64,000 nt of DNA from the NCBI RefSeq assembly GCF_016107685.1, contig NZ_JABASY010000002.1, forward strand, positions 124,001-188,000, in the 5' to 3' direction. This document shows, in pieces, positions 42,012 through 50,290 of the stretch. Below the pieces are notes generated by a model. That model saw nothing but the letters and a program-made list of their open reading frames with translations, was not told where the DNA came from and ran no database searches. The first letter of the stretch is position 1, and each line of letters begins with the position of its first letter. This DNA comes from Brevibacterium yomogidense. Its GTDB lineage: Bacteria > Actinomycetota > Actinomycetes > Actinomycetales > Brevibacteriaceae. Both the position numbers and the translations under genes were made by a program.

Positions 42012-43290
42012 GTGCTGTCTCCCCTCGCGGGTCGTCGCGCTGTTCGCGCCAGTCCTCCGGCAGCAGTGCGTCGAGCACGTCGTCGACGGTCACGACGCCC
42101 ACCAGGTGATCGCCTTCGTCCGTGATCGGCACGGACACCAGATTGTATGCCGCCAGCAGGGCGGCCACCTCACCCGTGGGCGCTTCCGGCGGCAGCGGCT
42201 CGACTTCCGTGTCCAGCAGCGCACCGACCGATTCGTGGGGCGGGTGCCGCAGCATCTCCTGGATGTGGACGAGTCCCAGGTAGCGTCCCGTCGGCGGTTC
42301 GAGGGGCTGGCGGCACACGAACACGGCGGCGGCGAGCGCGGCGGGCAGTTCGGACCTGCGGACCTGTGCCAGCGCCTCGGCGATCGACGTCTCCGGCGAC
42401 AGGATGACCGGCTCCGTCGTCATGAGGCCGCCTGCGGTGTCGTCGTCGTAGGCGAGAAGCGTGCGGACGTCGTCCGCCTCGTCGGAGTCCATCGCCTGGA
42501 GCAGTCGCTCCGCGCGGTCCTCCGACAGCTCACCCAGGAGGTCGGCGGCGTCGTCGGGCTGCATCGTCTCCAGCAGGATCGCGGAGCGTTCGATGCCGAC
42601 CGCATCGAGCACGTCGATCGCCTCGTCCTCCGGGAGCTCCTCGAGGACGTCGGCGAGGCGCTCGTCGGGCAGTTCGCGGACCACGTCGAGCCTGCGCGTG
42701 AGATCGAGCTCCCGCAGCACGTCGGCGAGGTCCGCGGGCTTCGTGTCGTGGTAGGCGGCGATGAGCTGGGTGGCGTACTGCGTGGCGGACGATTCGGCGG
42801 GGAACTCGATCTCCGACCAGTCCACCTGCATCGTCTCCCCGCGCCGGCGCAGCGCGTCCAGGGGAGTGCGCTGCTCCCGCTGTCGCCGCACGAAGAGGCG
42901 GGCCACCTCCCAGTCGCGGTTGCGCTGCTGCTCGACGCCGACGTCCTCGACGATGACGGGGGTGCCGTCCGTGCGGAGGAGCAGCCGCTGGTCCAGCAGG
43001 TCGCCCATGATGAGCGTCTCCGATGCGCGCTTGACGAACCGCCGCATGTTCACGAGTCCCGTCGTGATGACCGCACCGACGTCGATGCTGGTGACCCGAC
43101 CGATCGGCACGAATACGCGCCTGCGGCCGGGCACTTCGACGACGAAGCCGATGACCTTCGGCTGGCGGCGCATCGTGGTGCGGTAGACGACGACCGCGTC
43201 GCGCACCTTCCCCACCTGATCGCCCAGGGGATCGAGGACGTTCGTCCCGGCGAGGCGCGCGATGAAGATCCGTTCGGTGGCGACGCTCAT
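41998..43290 (-). CDS. PRC-barrel/MgtE-N/CBS-domain protein (lacks transport domain)
   Basis: A 430-residue soluble protein. The N-terminal ~75 residues form a PRC-like barrel (DQVGKVRDAVVVYR), with a second barrel-like part to about 150. The MgtE N-domain helical repeats (about 180-280: DVLRELDLTRRLDVVRELPD and following) lead to a CBS pair (about 285-415). There are no membrane helices, so this is not a complete Mg2+ channel, although it is often annotated as MgtE. It may act as a Mg2+ sensor or partner of the coupled DUF1003 protein (inference). The ATG at 43290 is leaderless after TACGAT. Confidence 0.85.
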   Translation of the reverse strand: MSVATERIFIARLAGTNVLDPLGDQVGKVRDAVVVYRTTMRRQPKVIGFVVEVPGRRRVFVPIGRVTSIDVGAVITTGLVNMRRFVKRASETLIMGDLLDQRLLLRTDGTPVIVEDVGVEQQRNRDWEVARLFVRRQREQRTPLDALRRRGETMQVDWSEIEFPAESSATQYATQLIAAYHDTKPADLADVLRELDLTRRLDVVRELPDERLADVLEELPEDEAIDVLDAVGIERSAILLETMQPDDAADLLGELSEDRAERLLQAMDSDEADDVRTLLAYDDDTAGGLMTTEPVILSPETSIAEALAQVRRSELPAALAAAVFVCRQPLEPPTGRYLGLVHIQEMLRHPPHESVGALLDTEVEPLPPEAPTGEVAALLAAYNLVSVPITDEGDHLVGVVTVDDVLDALLPEDWREQRDDPRGETAHGTV

Positions 43291-43297
43291 GGGGTTC

Positions 43298-43303
43298 ATC
43301 GTA
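43298..43303 (-). promoter_or_regulatory. -10 box TACGAT for the MgtE-N gene
   Basis: It reads TACGAT on the minus strand, with seven bases to the ATG at 43290. It supports that start over the in-frame ATG at 43299. Confidence 0.55.
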
Positions 43304-43315
43304 CGACGAACAGCG

Positions 43316-44473
43316 TCACACGCCGGTGCTGCGGAAGGTCTCCCACGCGCTCGCGAGGTCCAGTGCGATCTCTCGCAGCGCGGCGGGTCTGGCCGCGGGT
43401 TCGGAGCCCTCGTGAGGCCCCCTTCCCACAGCCCCACCGCGCCGGTGCGGAGCCGCTGACAGCGCGGCGTCGACGATGGCGAGCGAGAGGACGTCCGCCG
43501 CTGCACAGTTGAGCCCGACGAGCCCCAGCGGGTCGACGTCCACATCCGCCCCACCGGTGGCGAGGGCGAACACCGTGTCCCCGTCGAACAGCGTGTGCGA
43601 GGGGTGGATCGCCCGGGAGAGCCCCGCCTGCGCCGACTGCGCCAGCCGGGTCGCCTGCGCCGAATCGAGCCGCGCGTCGGTGACGATCGCTGCGATCGTC
43701 GTGTTCCGCTGCGACAGCACCCCGTCTGTGGCCGTCCCGTCGAGTTCCAGCGCTTGCTCGACCCAGTCGTGCGGGGCGCGGGGCAACTCGAGTCCCAGCC
43801 GTGCGAGCACGCCGGCCGCGTGGAGACGGCCCGACGGCTCGAGCACGTCGCCCATCGGGTTCGCGACGACGATCGCTGCGACGAGGTGACCGGACGGAGT
43901 CCGCAGACACGCCGCGCCCAGCCCTCCCCGCAGCAGCCCTCGGCCGATGAACGCCCCGGTGCCGCCTCCGACGCTGCCCCGGACCGGGGCCTCGGCGGTG
44001 GTCGTCGCGCTGCGGTACGCAGCCAGCCCCATGCCTGCATCCGGATGCCGGACCGTGCCGTCCCCGCGCCCGAGGTCGTACACGGCTGCCGCGGGCACGA
44101 TCGGTACGTACGCGCCGGGCAGCTGGGGAGCGGGGAACCCCCGACCGTCGGCCGCGAGTCCCTGCTGGACCCCGAGGACAGCGGCCAGGCCCCACGCGCT
44201 GCCTCCGGTGAGCACGACGGCGTCCGCGCCGGGGGAGTGGGTGCCCGGTGCGAGCACGTCCGTCTCGTGTCCGGCCGGCCCGCCGCCGCGCACGTCGACA
44301 CCCGTCACGGTGCCCGGCGGCGGGACGATGACCGTCGTACCCGTGAGCCACCCGTCGGCCGAGGCCTGTGCCGCACCCACATGGACACCGAGCACCGTGA
44401 CGGGCGAGCCGTCGGCGACGACCTGCCCGAACGGCTCGCGGAACGGTGCAGCCGGCGGTGGGGAGGCTGCCAT
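43316..44473 (-). CDS. P1-family (DmpA/NylC-like) N-terminal-nucleophile peptidase
   Basis: A 385-residue protein of the P1/DmpA peptidase superfamily. The self-cleavage region reads SQRNTTIAAIVTDARL, with Asn257-Thr258 in the position where NylC-type enzymes split to expose a threonine nucleophile. GGSAWGLAAVLGVQQGLAADG and GSVGGGTGAF are family landmarks. Substrates of relatives include N-terminal D/L-amino acid amides and nylon oligomers; the natural one is unknown. The ATG at 44473 overlaps the pepP stop (TGATG), so it is coupled to that aminopeptidase gene. Confidence 0.85.
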   Translation of the reverse strand: MAASPPPAAPFREPFGQVVADGSPVTVLGVHVGAAQASADGWLTGTTVIVPPPGTVTGVDVRGGGPAGHETDVLAPGTHSPGADAVVLTGGSAWGLAAVLGVQQGLAADGRGFPAPQLPGAYVPIVPAAAVYDLGRGDGTVRHPDAGMGLAAYRSATTTAEAPVRGSVGGGTGAFIGRGLLRGGLGAACLRTPSGHLVAAIVVANPMGDVLEPSGRLHAAGVLARLGLELPRAPHDWVEQALELDGTATDGVLSQRNTTIAAIVTDARLDSAQATRLAQSAQAGLSRAIHPSHTLFDGDTVFALATGGADVDVDPLGLVGLNCAAADVLSLAIVDAALSAAPHRRGGAVGRGPHEGSEPAARPAALREIALDLASAWETFRSTGV

Positions 44474-46002
44474 CAGCGGGCGCGTCCCGGTGCCAGCTCC
44501 TGGACCCACGCCTCGACCTCGGCGCGTGTGCGGGGGAACCCCGCGGAGAGGTTCTCCACCCCGTCGGAGGTGACGAGCACGTCGTCCTCGATCCGCACAC
44601 CGATCCCGCGGAACTCCTCGGGCACCAGGAGGTCGGACTCCTTGAAGTACAGACCCGGCTCGATCGTGAAGACCATGCCCGGCTCCAGGCGCGCGTCCAG
44701 GTACATGTCACGGCGCGCCTGTGCGCAGTCGTGCACGTCGAGGCCCAGATGATGGCTGGTGCCGTGCACCATCCACCTGCGGTGCTGCTGCCCCTTCTCA
44801 CTGAGCGACTCCGCGACGCTCACCGGGAGGAGACCGAAATCGTGCAGCTTCTGGGCGATGACCTCCATCGCTGCGGCATGGACATCGCGGAAGAGGACGG
44901 GATGCTCGACGTGCTCCGCCGCCTTCGCGAACGCCGCGTCGGCAGCGGCCAGGACCGCGTCGTAGATCTTCCCCTGCACCTCCGTGAACGTGCCGTCGAC
45001 GGGGAGGGTGCGGGTGATGTCCGCCGTGTACAGCGAATCGGCCTCCGCACCGGCGTCCAGAAGCACCAGGTCACCGCTGCGCACCACCCCGTCGTTGCGG
45101 ATCCAGTGGAGCGTGCACGCATTGTCGCCCGCAGCGGCGATCGTGTCGTAGCCGACCCCGTAGCCGTCCAGGCGCGCCGCCGACTCGAAGCTCGTCTCGA
45201 TGACCCGCTCGCCGCGGGCGTGGTCCACTGCGGCGGGCAGCGACGCGACAGCGCGGTCGAAGCCCTTCCGGGTGATGTCGATCGCGTGACGCAGCTGGTC
45301 GACCTCGTGGTCGTCCTTGATGAGGCGCAGTTCGGAGAGGTACTCCAGCAGTTCGTCGTCCCCGGCCTCGGACGCCTCCAGATCAGCACTCACCTGGGCG
45401 CGAGCCTGATCGACGGCCTGCTCGACGTTGACGTCCGCGCCGCGCAGCAGGCGGACGGACACGGAGCCCAGGTCCTTCGTCACGGCGTCCATCGCGGTGG
45501 ACGAATCCGCCGTCGTGATCCCGGTCCGCACCGTCATCGTCTCCAGGTCGTCGCGCGGACCCACCCAGTACTCGCCGTAGCGGGCATCGGAGAAGAACTC
45601 CTCCGTGTCCGCACCGGCGCGGGGACGGAACCACAGGGTCACCGTGTGACCTTCCGCCCCGTCGCCGTCCGCCGGCTCGAACACGAGGAGGGCGTCCGGT
45701 TCGGACTCCGTCTCCAGCCCCGTGAGGTGGATGAAGGCGGAATGGGCCCGGAACCGGTAGTCGGTGTCGTTCGACCGGACCTTGAGAGGGCCCGCCGGGA
45801 CGACGATCCGCTCACCCGGGAAGCGGCGGGACACCGCCTCACGGCGAGCGGGCGTCCACTCTGCCGCCGGCAGCGGGGCGACGCCCGTCAAAGGCGCGCG
45901 GTCCCAGCCGGAGGCGACGAAATCCCGGAAAGCCGCCGAATTCGGGCGGTGGGAGCGGTTGTTCACGCGGTCGGACAGTTCCTCAGATGCATCGGAGCTC
46001 AT
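44473..46002 (-). CDS. pepP: Xaa-Pro aminopeptidase (M24B)
   Basis: A 509-residue metallopeptidase that removes N-terminal residues preceding proline. It has an N-terminal aminopeptidase-P domain and a pita-bread catalytic domain. Metal ligands are visible: Asp in LVLLDAGAE, Asp in TADITRTLPVDG, His in SHHLGLDVHD, Glu in FTIEPGLYF, and Glu in GVRIEDDVLV. It is the first gene of a two-peptidase operon. The start at 46002 is leaderless after TAGGAT (46014-46009). Confidence 0.95.
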   Translation of the reverse strand: MSSDASEELSDRVNNRSHRPNSAAFRDFVASGWDRAPLTGVAPLPAAEWTPARREAVSRRFPGERIVVPAGPLKVRSNDTDYRFRAHSAFIHLTGLETESEPDALLVFEPADGDGAEGHTVTLWFRPRAGADTEEFFSDARYGEYWVGPRDDLETMTVRTGITTADSSTAMDAVTKDLGSVSVRLLRGADVNVEQAVDQARAQVSADLEASEAGDDELLEYLSELRLIKDDHEVDQLRHAIDITRKGFDRAVASLPAAVDHARGERVIETSFESAARLDGYGVGYDTIAAAGDNACTLHWIRNDGVVRSGDLVLLDAGAEADSLYTADITRTLPVDGTFTEVQGKIYDAVLAAADAAFAKAAEHVEHPVLFRDVHAAAMEVIAQKLHDFGLLPVSVAESLSEKGQQHRRWMVHGTSHHLGLDVHDCAQARRDMYLDARLEPGMVFTIEPGLYFKESDLLVPEEFRGIGVRIEDDVLVTSDGVENLSAGFPRTRAEVEAWVQELAPGRAR

Positions 46003-46008
46003 ACGCCC

Positions 46009-46014
46009 ATCCTA
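46009..46014 (-). promoter_or_regulatory. -10 box TAGGAT for leaderless pepP
   Basis: Six bases (GGGCGT) separate it from the ATG. The PHP gene starts divergently 79 bp away. Confidence 0.6.
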
Positions 46015-46080
46015 GCCACGAGCGCGATTCCCGGCCGGGGTGGCGCGGAAACCGGAACACGGGTCTCTACGATGGGGAGC

Positions 46081-46929
46081 ATGCGCGCTGACCTCCACAC
46101 ACACTCCCGCTTCTCCGACGGGACCCAGAGCCCCACAGAGCTCGTCGCCGAAGCCGTCGACGTCGGTTTGGACGTGTTCGCACTCACCGACCACGACACG
46201 ACGATCGGCTGGGACGAAGCCGTCACGGCGGCGCAGGATCGCGGGATCGGCCTGCTGCGCGGAATGGAGGTCTCGTGCCGCTGGGAGGGGATCAGCGTGC
46301 ACATCCTCTGCTACCTCCACGATCCCGCCGGTGCGGAGATCACAGCGGCCATCGACCAGGCCCGCAGCGACAGGATCGTCCGGAGCAAGATCATGGTCGA
46401 CCGTCTGTCCCAGGATTTCGCGATCACGTGGGAGGAGGTCGAGGAGCTGGCCGGCGCAGACGCGACGATCGGCCGTCCGCACGTCGCAGACGCACTGGTG
46501 CGTGCGGGCATCGTCCGCGACCGCAGCGAGGCGTTCGGACGGCTGCTCACCGGCAGTGGCCCGTACTACGTCGCGCTGCCGGTGATCTCACCCGTCGAAG
46601 CGATCAGGATGATCCACGACGCGGGTGGTGCGGCCGTGTTCGCACACCCCCTCGCCTCTGCGCGCGGACGGGTCGTGCCGGACGCCGGTCTGCGGACGAT
46701 CATCGATGCCGGCCTCGACGGACTCGAGATCGACCACCGCGACAACCCGCCGGAGGGCCGGGCCCGGCTGAGGGTGCTTGCCGCGGAGTACGGGCTGATC
46801 GTCACCGGGTCGAGTGACTATCACGGCACGGGGAAGCCCAACCTCCTGGGCGAGAACACGACGGCGCGCGACCAGGTGGAAGCGCTCGTGGAACGCACAA
46901 CGGGAACGGAGCCGATCAGGTTCCCCTGA
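46081..46929 (+). CDS. PHP-domain phosphoesterase (TrpH/RNase AM-like)
   Basis: A 282-residue PHP-domain protein. Metal motifs are ADLHTHSRFSDG (about 3-14), ALTDHDTTIGW, GMEVSC, VFAHP and SSDYHG, in canonical order. Related proteins are 3',5'-nucleoside bisphosphate phosphatases or 5'-3' exonucleases on short RNA. No polymerase domain is present. A -10-like TACGAT at 46068-46073 with 7 nt to the ATG suggests a leaderless start, although GGGGAG could also serve as ribosome site. Confidence 0.88.
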   Translation: MRADLHTHSRFSDGTQSPTELVAEAVDVGLDVFALTDHDTTIGWDEAVTAAQDRGIGLLRGMEVSCRWEGISVHILCYLHDPAGAEITAAIDQARSDRIVRSKIMVDRLSQDFAITWEEVEELAGADATIGRPHVADALVRAGIVRDRSEAFGRLLTGSGPYYVALPVISPVEAIRMIHDAGGAAVFAHPLASARGRVVPDAGLRTIIDAGLDGLEIDHRDNPPEGRARLRVLAAEYGLIVTGSSDYHGTGKPNLLGENTTARDQVEALVERTTGTEPIRFP

Positions 46930-47071
46930 ATGCGGCAGCCGTTCCCGTCGTGAGTGATCGTGTGAGCTGGTCTCCGGATCCCGCGGCAGCCCCGGCGAGG
47001 GGACCTGCACCGGACCGGTCTCCGGGTCCGGAGTCAGACCCCGTGAGAGGTCCGGAACGGGATCCTTGAGG

Positions 47072-48619
47072 TCAGTCCTGTGTGGCCGTCGACGCGGACT
47101 GCTCGCTGCGGCCCGAACCACCGCGACGACGACGGCGCCGGCGGGGGCGGCCCTCCGACGAAGAGGAGCCCTCTGCGCCCGCGTTCGCCGATGCGGGTGC
47201 CTGCGCGGCGCTCTCCGCGTCCTGACCGCCGCGCGTGCGCCTGCGGTTGCGTGTGCGACCGCCACCGGATTCGCCACCGCGCCGTTCGGATCCGCGCTCA
47301 TCCGAGCGACGGCGGTCGCCGGAGCGTCCTTCGGAGCTGCGACGCCCGGAGCGGCCGCCGCCGTCGCTGTCCTCGCCCGGGTTGGGCTTGCGACGGGAGA
47401 GGCGACCCTTCGTTCCCGCCGGGATGTCGAGGTCCTCGAAGAGGTGCGGGGACGTCGAGTAGGTCTCCGGCGGATCCTCGAGGCCCAGGCTCAGGGATCG
47501 GCTGATGAGACTCCAGCGAGGCAGGTCGTCCCAGTCGATCAGCGTGACAGCGATGCCGGTGCGGCCCGCACGCCCGGTGCGACCGATCCGGTGGACGTAG
47601 ATCTTCTCGTCCTCCGGGCACTGGTAGTTGATGACGTGCGTGATGTCGTCGATGTCGATGCCGCGGGCTGCGACATCGGTGGCGACGAGCACGGAGGTGC
47701 GGCCGTCGCGGAACGACGCGAGTGCCTTCTCGCGCATCTGCTGGTTGAGGTCGCCGTGGAGCGCCCGCGCTTCGAAGCCGCGATCGCGCAGCTCCTCGCC
47801 CAGACGGTCCGCTGTGCGCTTGGTGCGTGCGAAGACGAGCGTCTGGCCGCGGCCTTCGGCCTGCAGGATCCGTGCCACCATCTCCGACTTGTCCATCGCG
47901 TGCGCACGGTAGGCGAACTGGCGCGTCGTCGCATTGAGCTGCGATTCGTCCGACGGGTCGTGGGCACGGATGTGCGTGGGCCGGGACATGTACCGACGTG
48001 CCAGCGCGATGACGGCGCCGGGCATCGTCGCGGAGAAGAGCATGGTCTGCCGGTTCGTCGGGAGCGCGGCGACGATGCGCTCGACGTCCGGCAGGAAGCC
48101 CAGGTCGAGCATCTCGTCCGCTTCATCGAAGACCGCGGTGCGGACCCTGTCGAGGCGCAGGATGCGACGACCGTAGAGGTCGAGGAGTCTGCCGGGGGTG
48201 CCGACGACGACGTCGACTCCACTCGCCAGGGCGTCGATCTGCGGTTCGAACGCCTTGCCGCCGTAGATCGTCACGACGGACAGCCCCGGCCGCTTGCGGC
48301 TCGCGACGACGAGGTCGCCCGCCACCTGCTGGGCGAGTTCGCGTGTGGGGACGACGACGAGCGCCTGCGGGGCGCGGCCTGCGGACTCCGGTGCACCGTC
48401 CTCGCCGGGAGCCAGGGTGCGCTGCAGGAGCGGGAGGCCGAAGCCCAGGGTCTTGCCGGTTCCCGTCTTCGCCTGGCCGATGATGTCCGCGCCGCTCAGA
48501 GCGACGGGCAGTGTCATGGCCTGGATGGGGAAGGGGTGTTCGATGCCTGCGTCGGACAGAGCCTCGACGATGGGGTCTGCGACGCCGAAGTCGGCGAACG
48601 TCTGCTGATTGTCGGTCAC
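47072..48619 (-). CDS. DEAD-box RNA helicase (RhlE/DeaD-like)
   Basis: A 515-residue helicase. The motifs are Q motif FPIQ, motif I AKTGTGKT (about 50-57), Ia PTRELAQQ, Ib TPGR, II DEAD, III SAT, V ATDVAARGIDID, and VI HRIGRTGRAG. Residues about 400-515 are an Arg/Gly/Ser-rich RNA-binding tail (PRRRRRRRGG). Such helicases remodel RNA and assist ribosome assembly or mRNA decay. The GTG at 48619 has GAGGAG. It follows a leader/gap of about 330-400 nt without a gene. Confidence 0.93.
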   Translation of the reverse strand: MTDNQQTFADFGVADPIVEALSDAGIEHPFPIQAMTLPVALSGADIIGQAKTGTGKTLGFGLPLLQRTLAPGEDGAPESAGRAPQALVVVPTRELAQQVAGDLVVASRKRPGLSVVTIYGGKAFEPQIDALASGVDVVVGTPGRLLDLYGRRILRLDRVRTAVFDEADEMLDLGFLPDVERIVAALPTNRQTMLFSATMPGAVIALARRYMSRPTHIRAHDPSDESQLNATTRQFAYRAHAMDKSEMVARILQAEGRGQTLVFARTKRTADRLGEELRDRGFEARALHGDLNQQMREKALASFRDGRTSVLVATDVAARGIDIDDITHVINYQCPEDEKIYVHRIGRTGRAGRTGIAVTLIDWDDLPRWSLISRSLSLGLEDPPETYSTSPHLFEDLDIPAGTKGRLSRRKPNPGEDSDGGGRSGRRSSEGRSGDRRRSDERGSERRGGESGGGRTRNRRRTRGGQDAESAAQAPASANAGAEGSSSSEGRPRRRRRRRGGSGRSEQSASTATQD

Positions 48620-48950
48620 TGGTTCTCCTCACGGCGCTCCGTGTGGAGCACCTCCGGTACATGTGCGCCTCCGGCGGGCCCGATGTCGTTGATCAGGACG
48701 CACCGCGGGGCGGAACCGCTTCGCCGCGCACATCCGAAGGAGGGATGAGCTCTCTGCGAGCGGGTGGCAGTGGACTCCGCACGCCTCGTCGTGCCGCCGC
48801 ATGTGCGGCTGAAGCACAAGAGCGGCGCTTCCTGCGCTGCTCGGGAGTGCGGGCGACCGCACACGGACCACTCACACATGATCGCGGTCGAAAACCCCGA
48901 TCATGGCGAAGAGGCCTGACCGGGAAGGTGGACCAGAGTGGTGAAACCGT
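48620..48950 (-). other. Gene-less gap, possible long leader of the DEAD-box helicase
   Basis: About 330 bp between the DUF3107 terminator and the helicase start. Short open frames cross it in all phases, but none has a ribosome site or a recognisable product. DEAD-box mRNAs often carry long autoregulatory leaders, which may apply here. No riboswitch or tRNA was recognised. Confidence 0.4.
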
Positions 48951-49006
48951 GCGGGCACTGCCGCTGCCTGGTGTCGATGATACACGCAGACCGTGGCAGT
49001 GCCCGC
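48951..49006 (-). terminator. Terminator downstream of the DUF3107 gene
   Basis: GCGGGCACTGCCGC (48951-48964) pairs with GTGGCAGTGCCCGC (48993-49006), a 14-bp stem with one G-U pair and a 28-nt loop. Confidence 0.7.
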
Positions 49007-49028
49007 TGAAGAGACTGAGCGGAAGGAG

Positions 49029-49253
49029 TCAGGAGACGCCGAACCCCACGCGGCGGGCCTTCTCCTCGCCGACCTCGACATAGGCGAGCGCCTCGACCGG
49101 GACGATGACCCTGCGGCCCTTCTCGTCGTCGAGGGTGAGGGCGCCGCCGTCCGCCAGTGCCTTCGTCACCGCTGTGGTGAGGTCGTCGCGGGTCTGCTCC
49201 GATTCGAGCACGATCTCCCTGTTGGTCTGGCGCATGCCGATCTTGATCTCCAC
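49029..49253 (-). CDS. DUF3107 protein (Rv3208A/TB9.4-like)
   Basis: A 74-residue protein, MEIKIGMRQTNREIVLESEQ to EEKARRVGFGVS. It matches the actinobacterial DUF3107 family in length and sequence and lies just downstream of a TetR gene, as Rv3208A does after Rv3208. It contains an ATP-synthase-epsilon-like or ubiquitin-like beta fold by prediction only. Function is unknown. Confidence 0.9.
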   Translation of the reverse strand: MEIKIGMRQTNREIVLESEQTRDDLTTAVTKALADGGALTLDDEKGRRVIVPVEALAYVEVGEEKARRVGFGVS

Positions 49254-49434
49254 TGTGCACTCCTGAACGCGAGTCGGGATGGGTTGTGACCCAGCCTAGT
49301 CGTGTGGACGTCCGATGGCGTGCGCCCGTGCCGTCGACTGCGTCACCCGTGGAGTTGGCCGCGTATCCCGCGGGACCGGCTGTGCCACCTGCGGGGACGG
49401 CTGCACCACGCGCGGGGCCGACCGCAGTCGCCGG

Positions 49435-50136
49435 TCAGTTGAGGTTGAGATCCGCGGCGCGTGCGGCGGCTGCGGCCTCTGCGGCGGCCGCGGCTTCGCG
49501 TGCCGCCCGCTCCGCCTCTGCGCGCTTCGCCGCTTCGATCTGCTCGAACGAGTCCGGCAGGCTGTCGAGGCCCGTCCACAGGACGTCGCTGATGACCTCC
49601 GCGATGTGATCGCGGCTGAGTTCGGAGTCCTGTGAGATCGCGACCGCGGCGCCTTCGCCCATCTGCAGCACGGAGCGGCCCACGACGAACGACTCGCTCC
49701 ATGTGAGCTGGGTGCTGCGCTTGACGACCTCGCCGATGCGCTGCGACATCCGTTCGCGCATGGACTGGACCACCTGCAGTGCCTGGGGCTCGTAGGAATC
49801 GGCACGGAAGAGGACGGAGAAGTCCTTCGGCTGATCATCGACGAAGGCGAACAGCGCGCGGACGGTCGCGCGCAGCCGTGGCTGGTTCGAGTCCGACGAC
49901 AGCATCGCCTCCGACATTCGCTCCATCAGCGAATTCGCAGCCTTCTGGAGGACGACGAGGTAGAGGTCGAGCTTCGAATCGAAGTGCTGGTACAGCACGG
50001 GCTTCGAGACGTCGGCGGCTTCTGCCACTTCGTCCATCGACGCGGCGTTGTAGCCCTTGGCGGCGAAGCATCCGGTCGCGGTGTCCACCAGCTGCTGGCG
50101 GCGCTCTGCGCGGGGGAGTCGGCGGGTCGTAGACAT
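49435..50136 (-). CDS. TetR/AcrR-family transcriptional regulator (Rv3208-like)
   Basis: A 233-residue regulator. The HTH is SMDEVAEAADVSKPVLYQHF (about 33-52). The all-alpha C-terminal domain includes LRATVRALFAFVDDQPKDF. The last ~30 residues are an Ala/Glu-rich helix. The ATG at 50136 is favoured because TATGAT (50149-50144) stands 7 nt upstream; two more ATGs just upstream overlap that box. The adnA gene starts divergently 154 bp away. Target genes are unknown. Confidence 0.88.
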   Translation of the reverse strand: MSTTRRLPRAERRQQLVDTATGCFAAKGYNAASMDEVAEAADVSKPVLYQHFDSKLDLYLVVLQKAANSLMERMSEAMLSSDSNQPRLRATVRALFAFVDDQPKDFSVLFRADSYEPQALQVVQSMRERMSQRIGEVVKRSTQLTWSESFVVGRSVLQMGEGAAVAISQDSELSRDHIAEVISDVLWTGLDSLPDSFEQIEAAKRAEAERAAREAAAAAEAAAAARAADLNLN

Positions 50137-50143
50137 GCTTGCC

Positions 50144-50149
50144 ATCATA
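50144..50149 (-). promoter_or_regulatory. -10 box TATGAT for the leaderless TetR gene
   Basis: TATGAT on the minus strand is followed by GGCAAGC and the ATG at 50136. Confidence 0.55.
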
Positions 50150-50290
50150 GGTCAAACGACTTCCGTAGTGAATCAGCCGTTCAGTCAGTCGTGTCGAGGT
50201 CGCCCTCATCCCGGGGATGCCCAGGCTGTGTCCGGGCGTGCGCGGATGGTGCTGCGGCGTCGTGTCCGTGGTGCGTGGTCCAATGAGGTC

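Noticed and set aside
41998..43290. Complete MgtE magnesium channel
   Set aside because: No transmembrane helices are present after the CBS domains.
48690..48880. Possible tRNA or small protein (minus-strand frames starting MVRVRSPALPSS or MCEWSVCGRPHS)
   Set aside because: No cloverleaf, no TTCGANNC T-arm and no ribosome site; several overlapping frames are equally open because of GC content.
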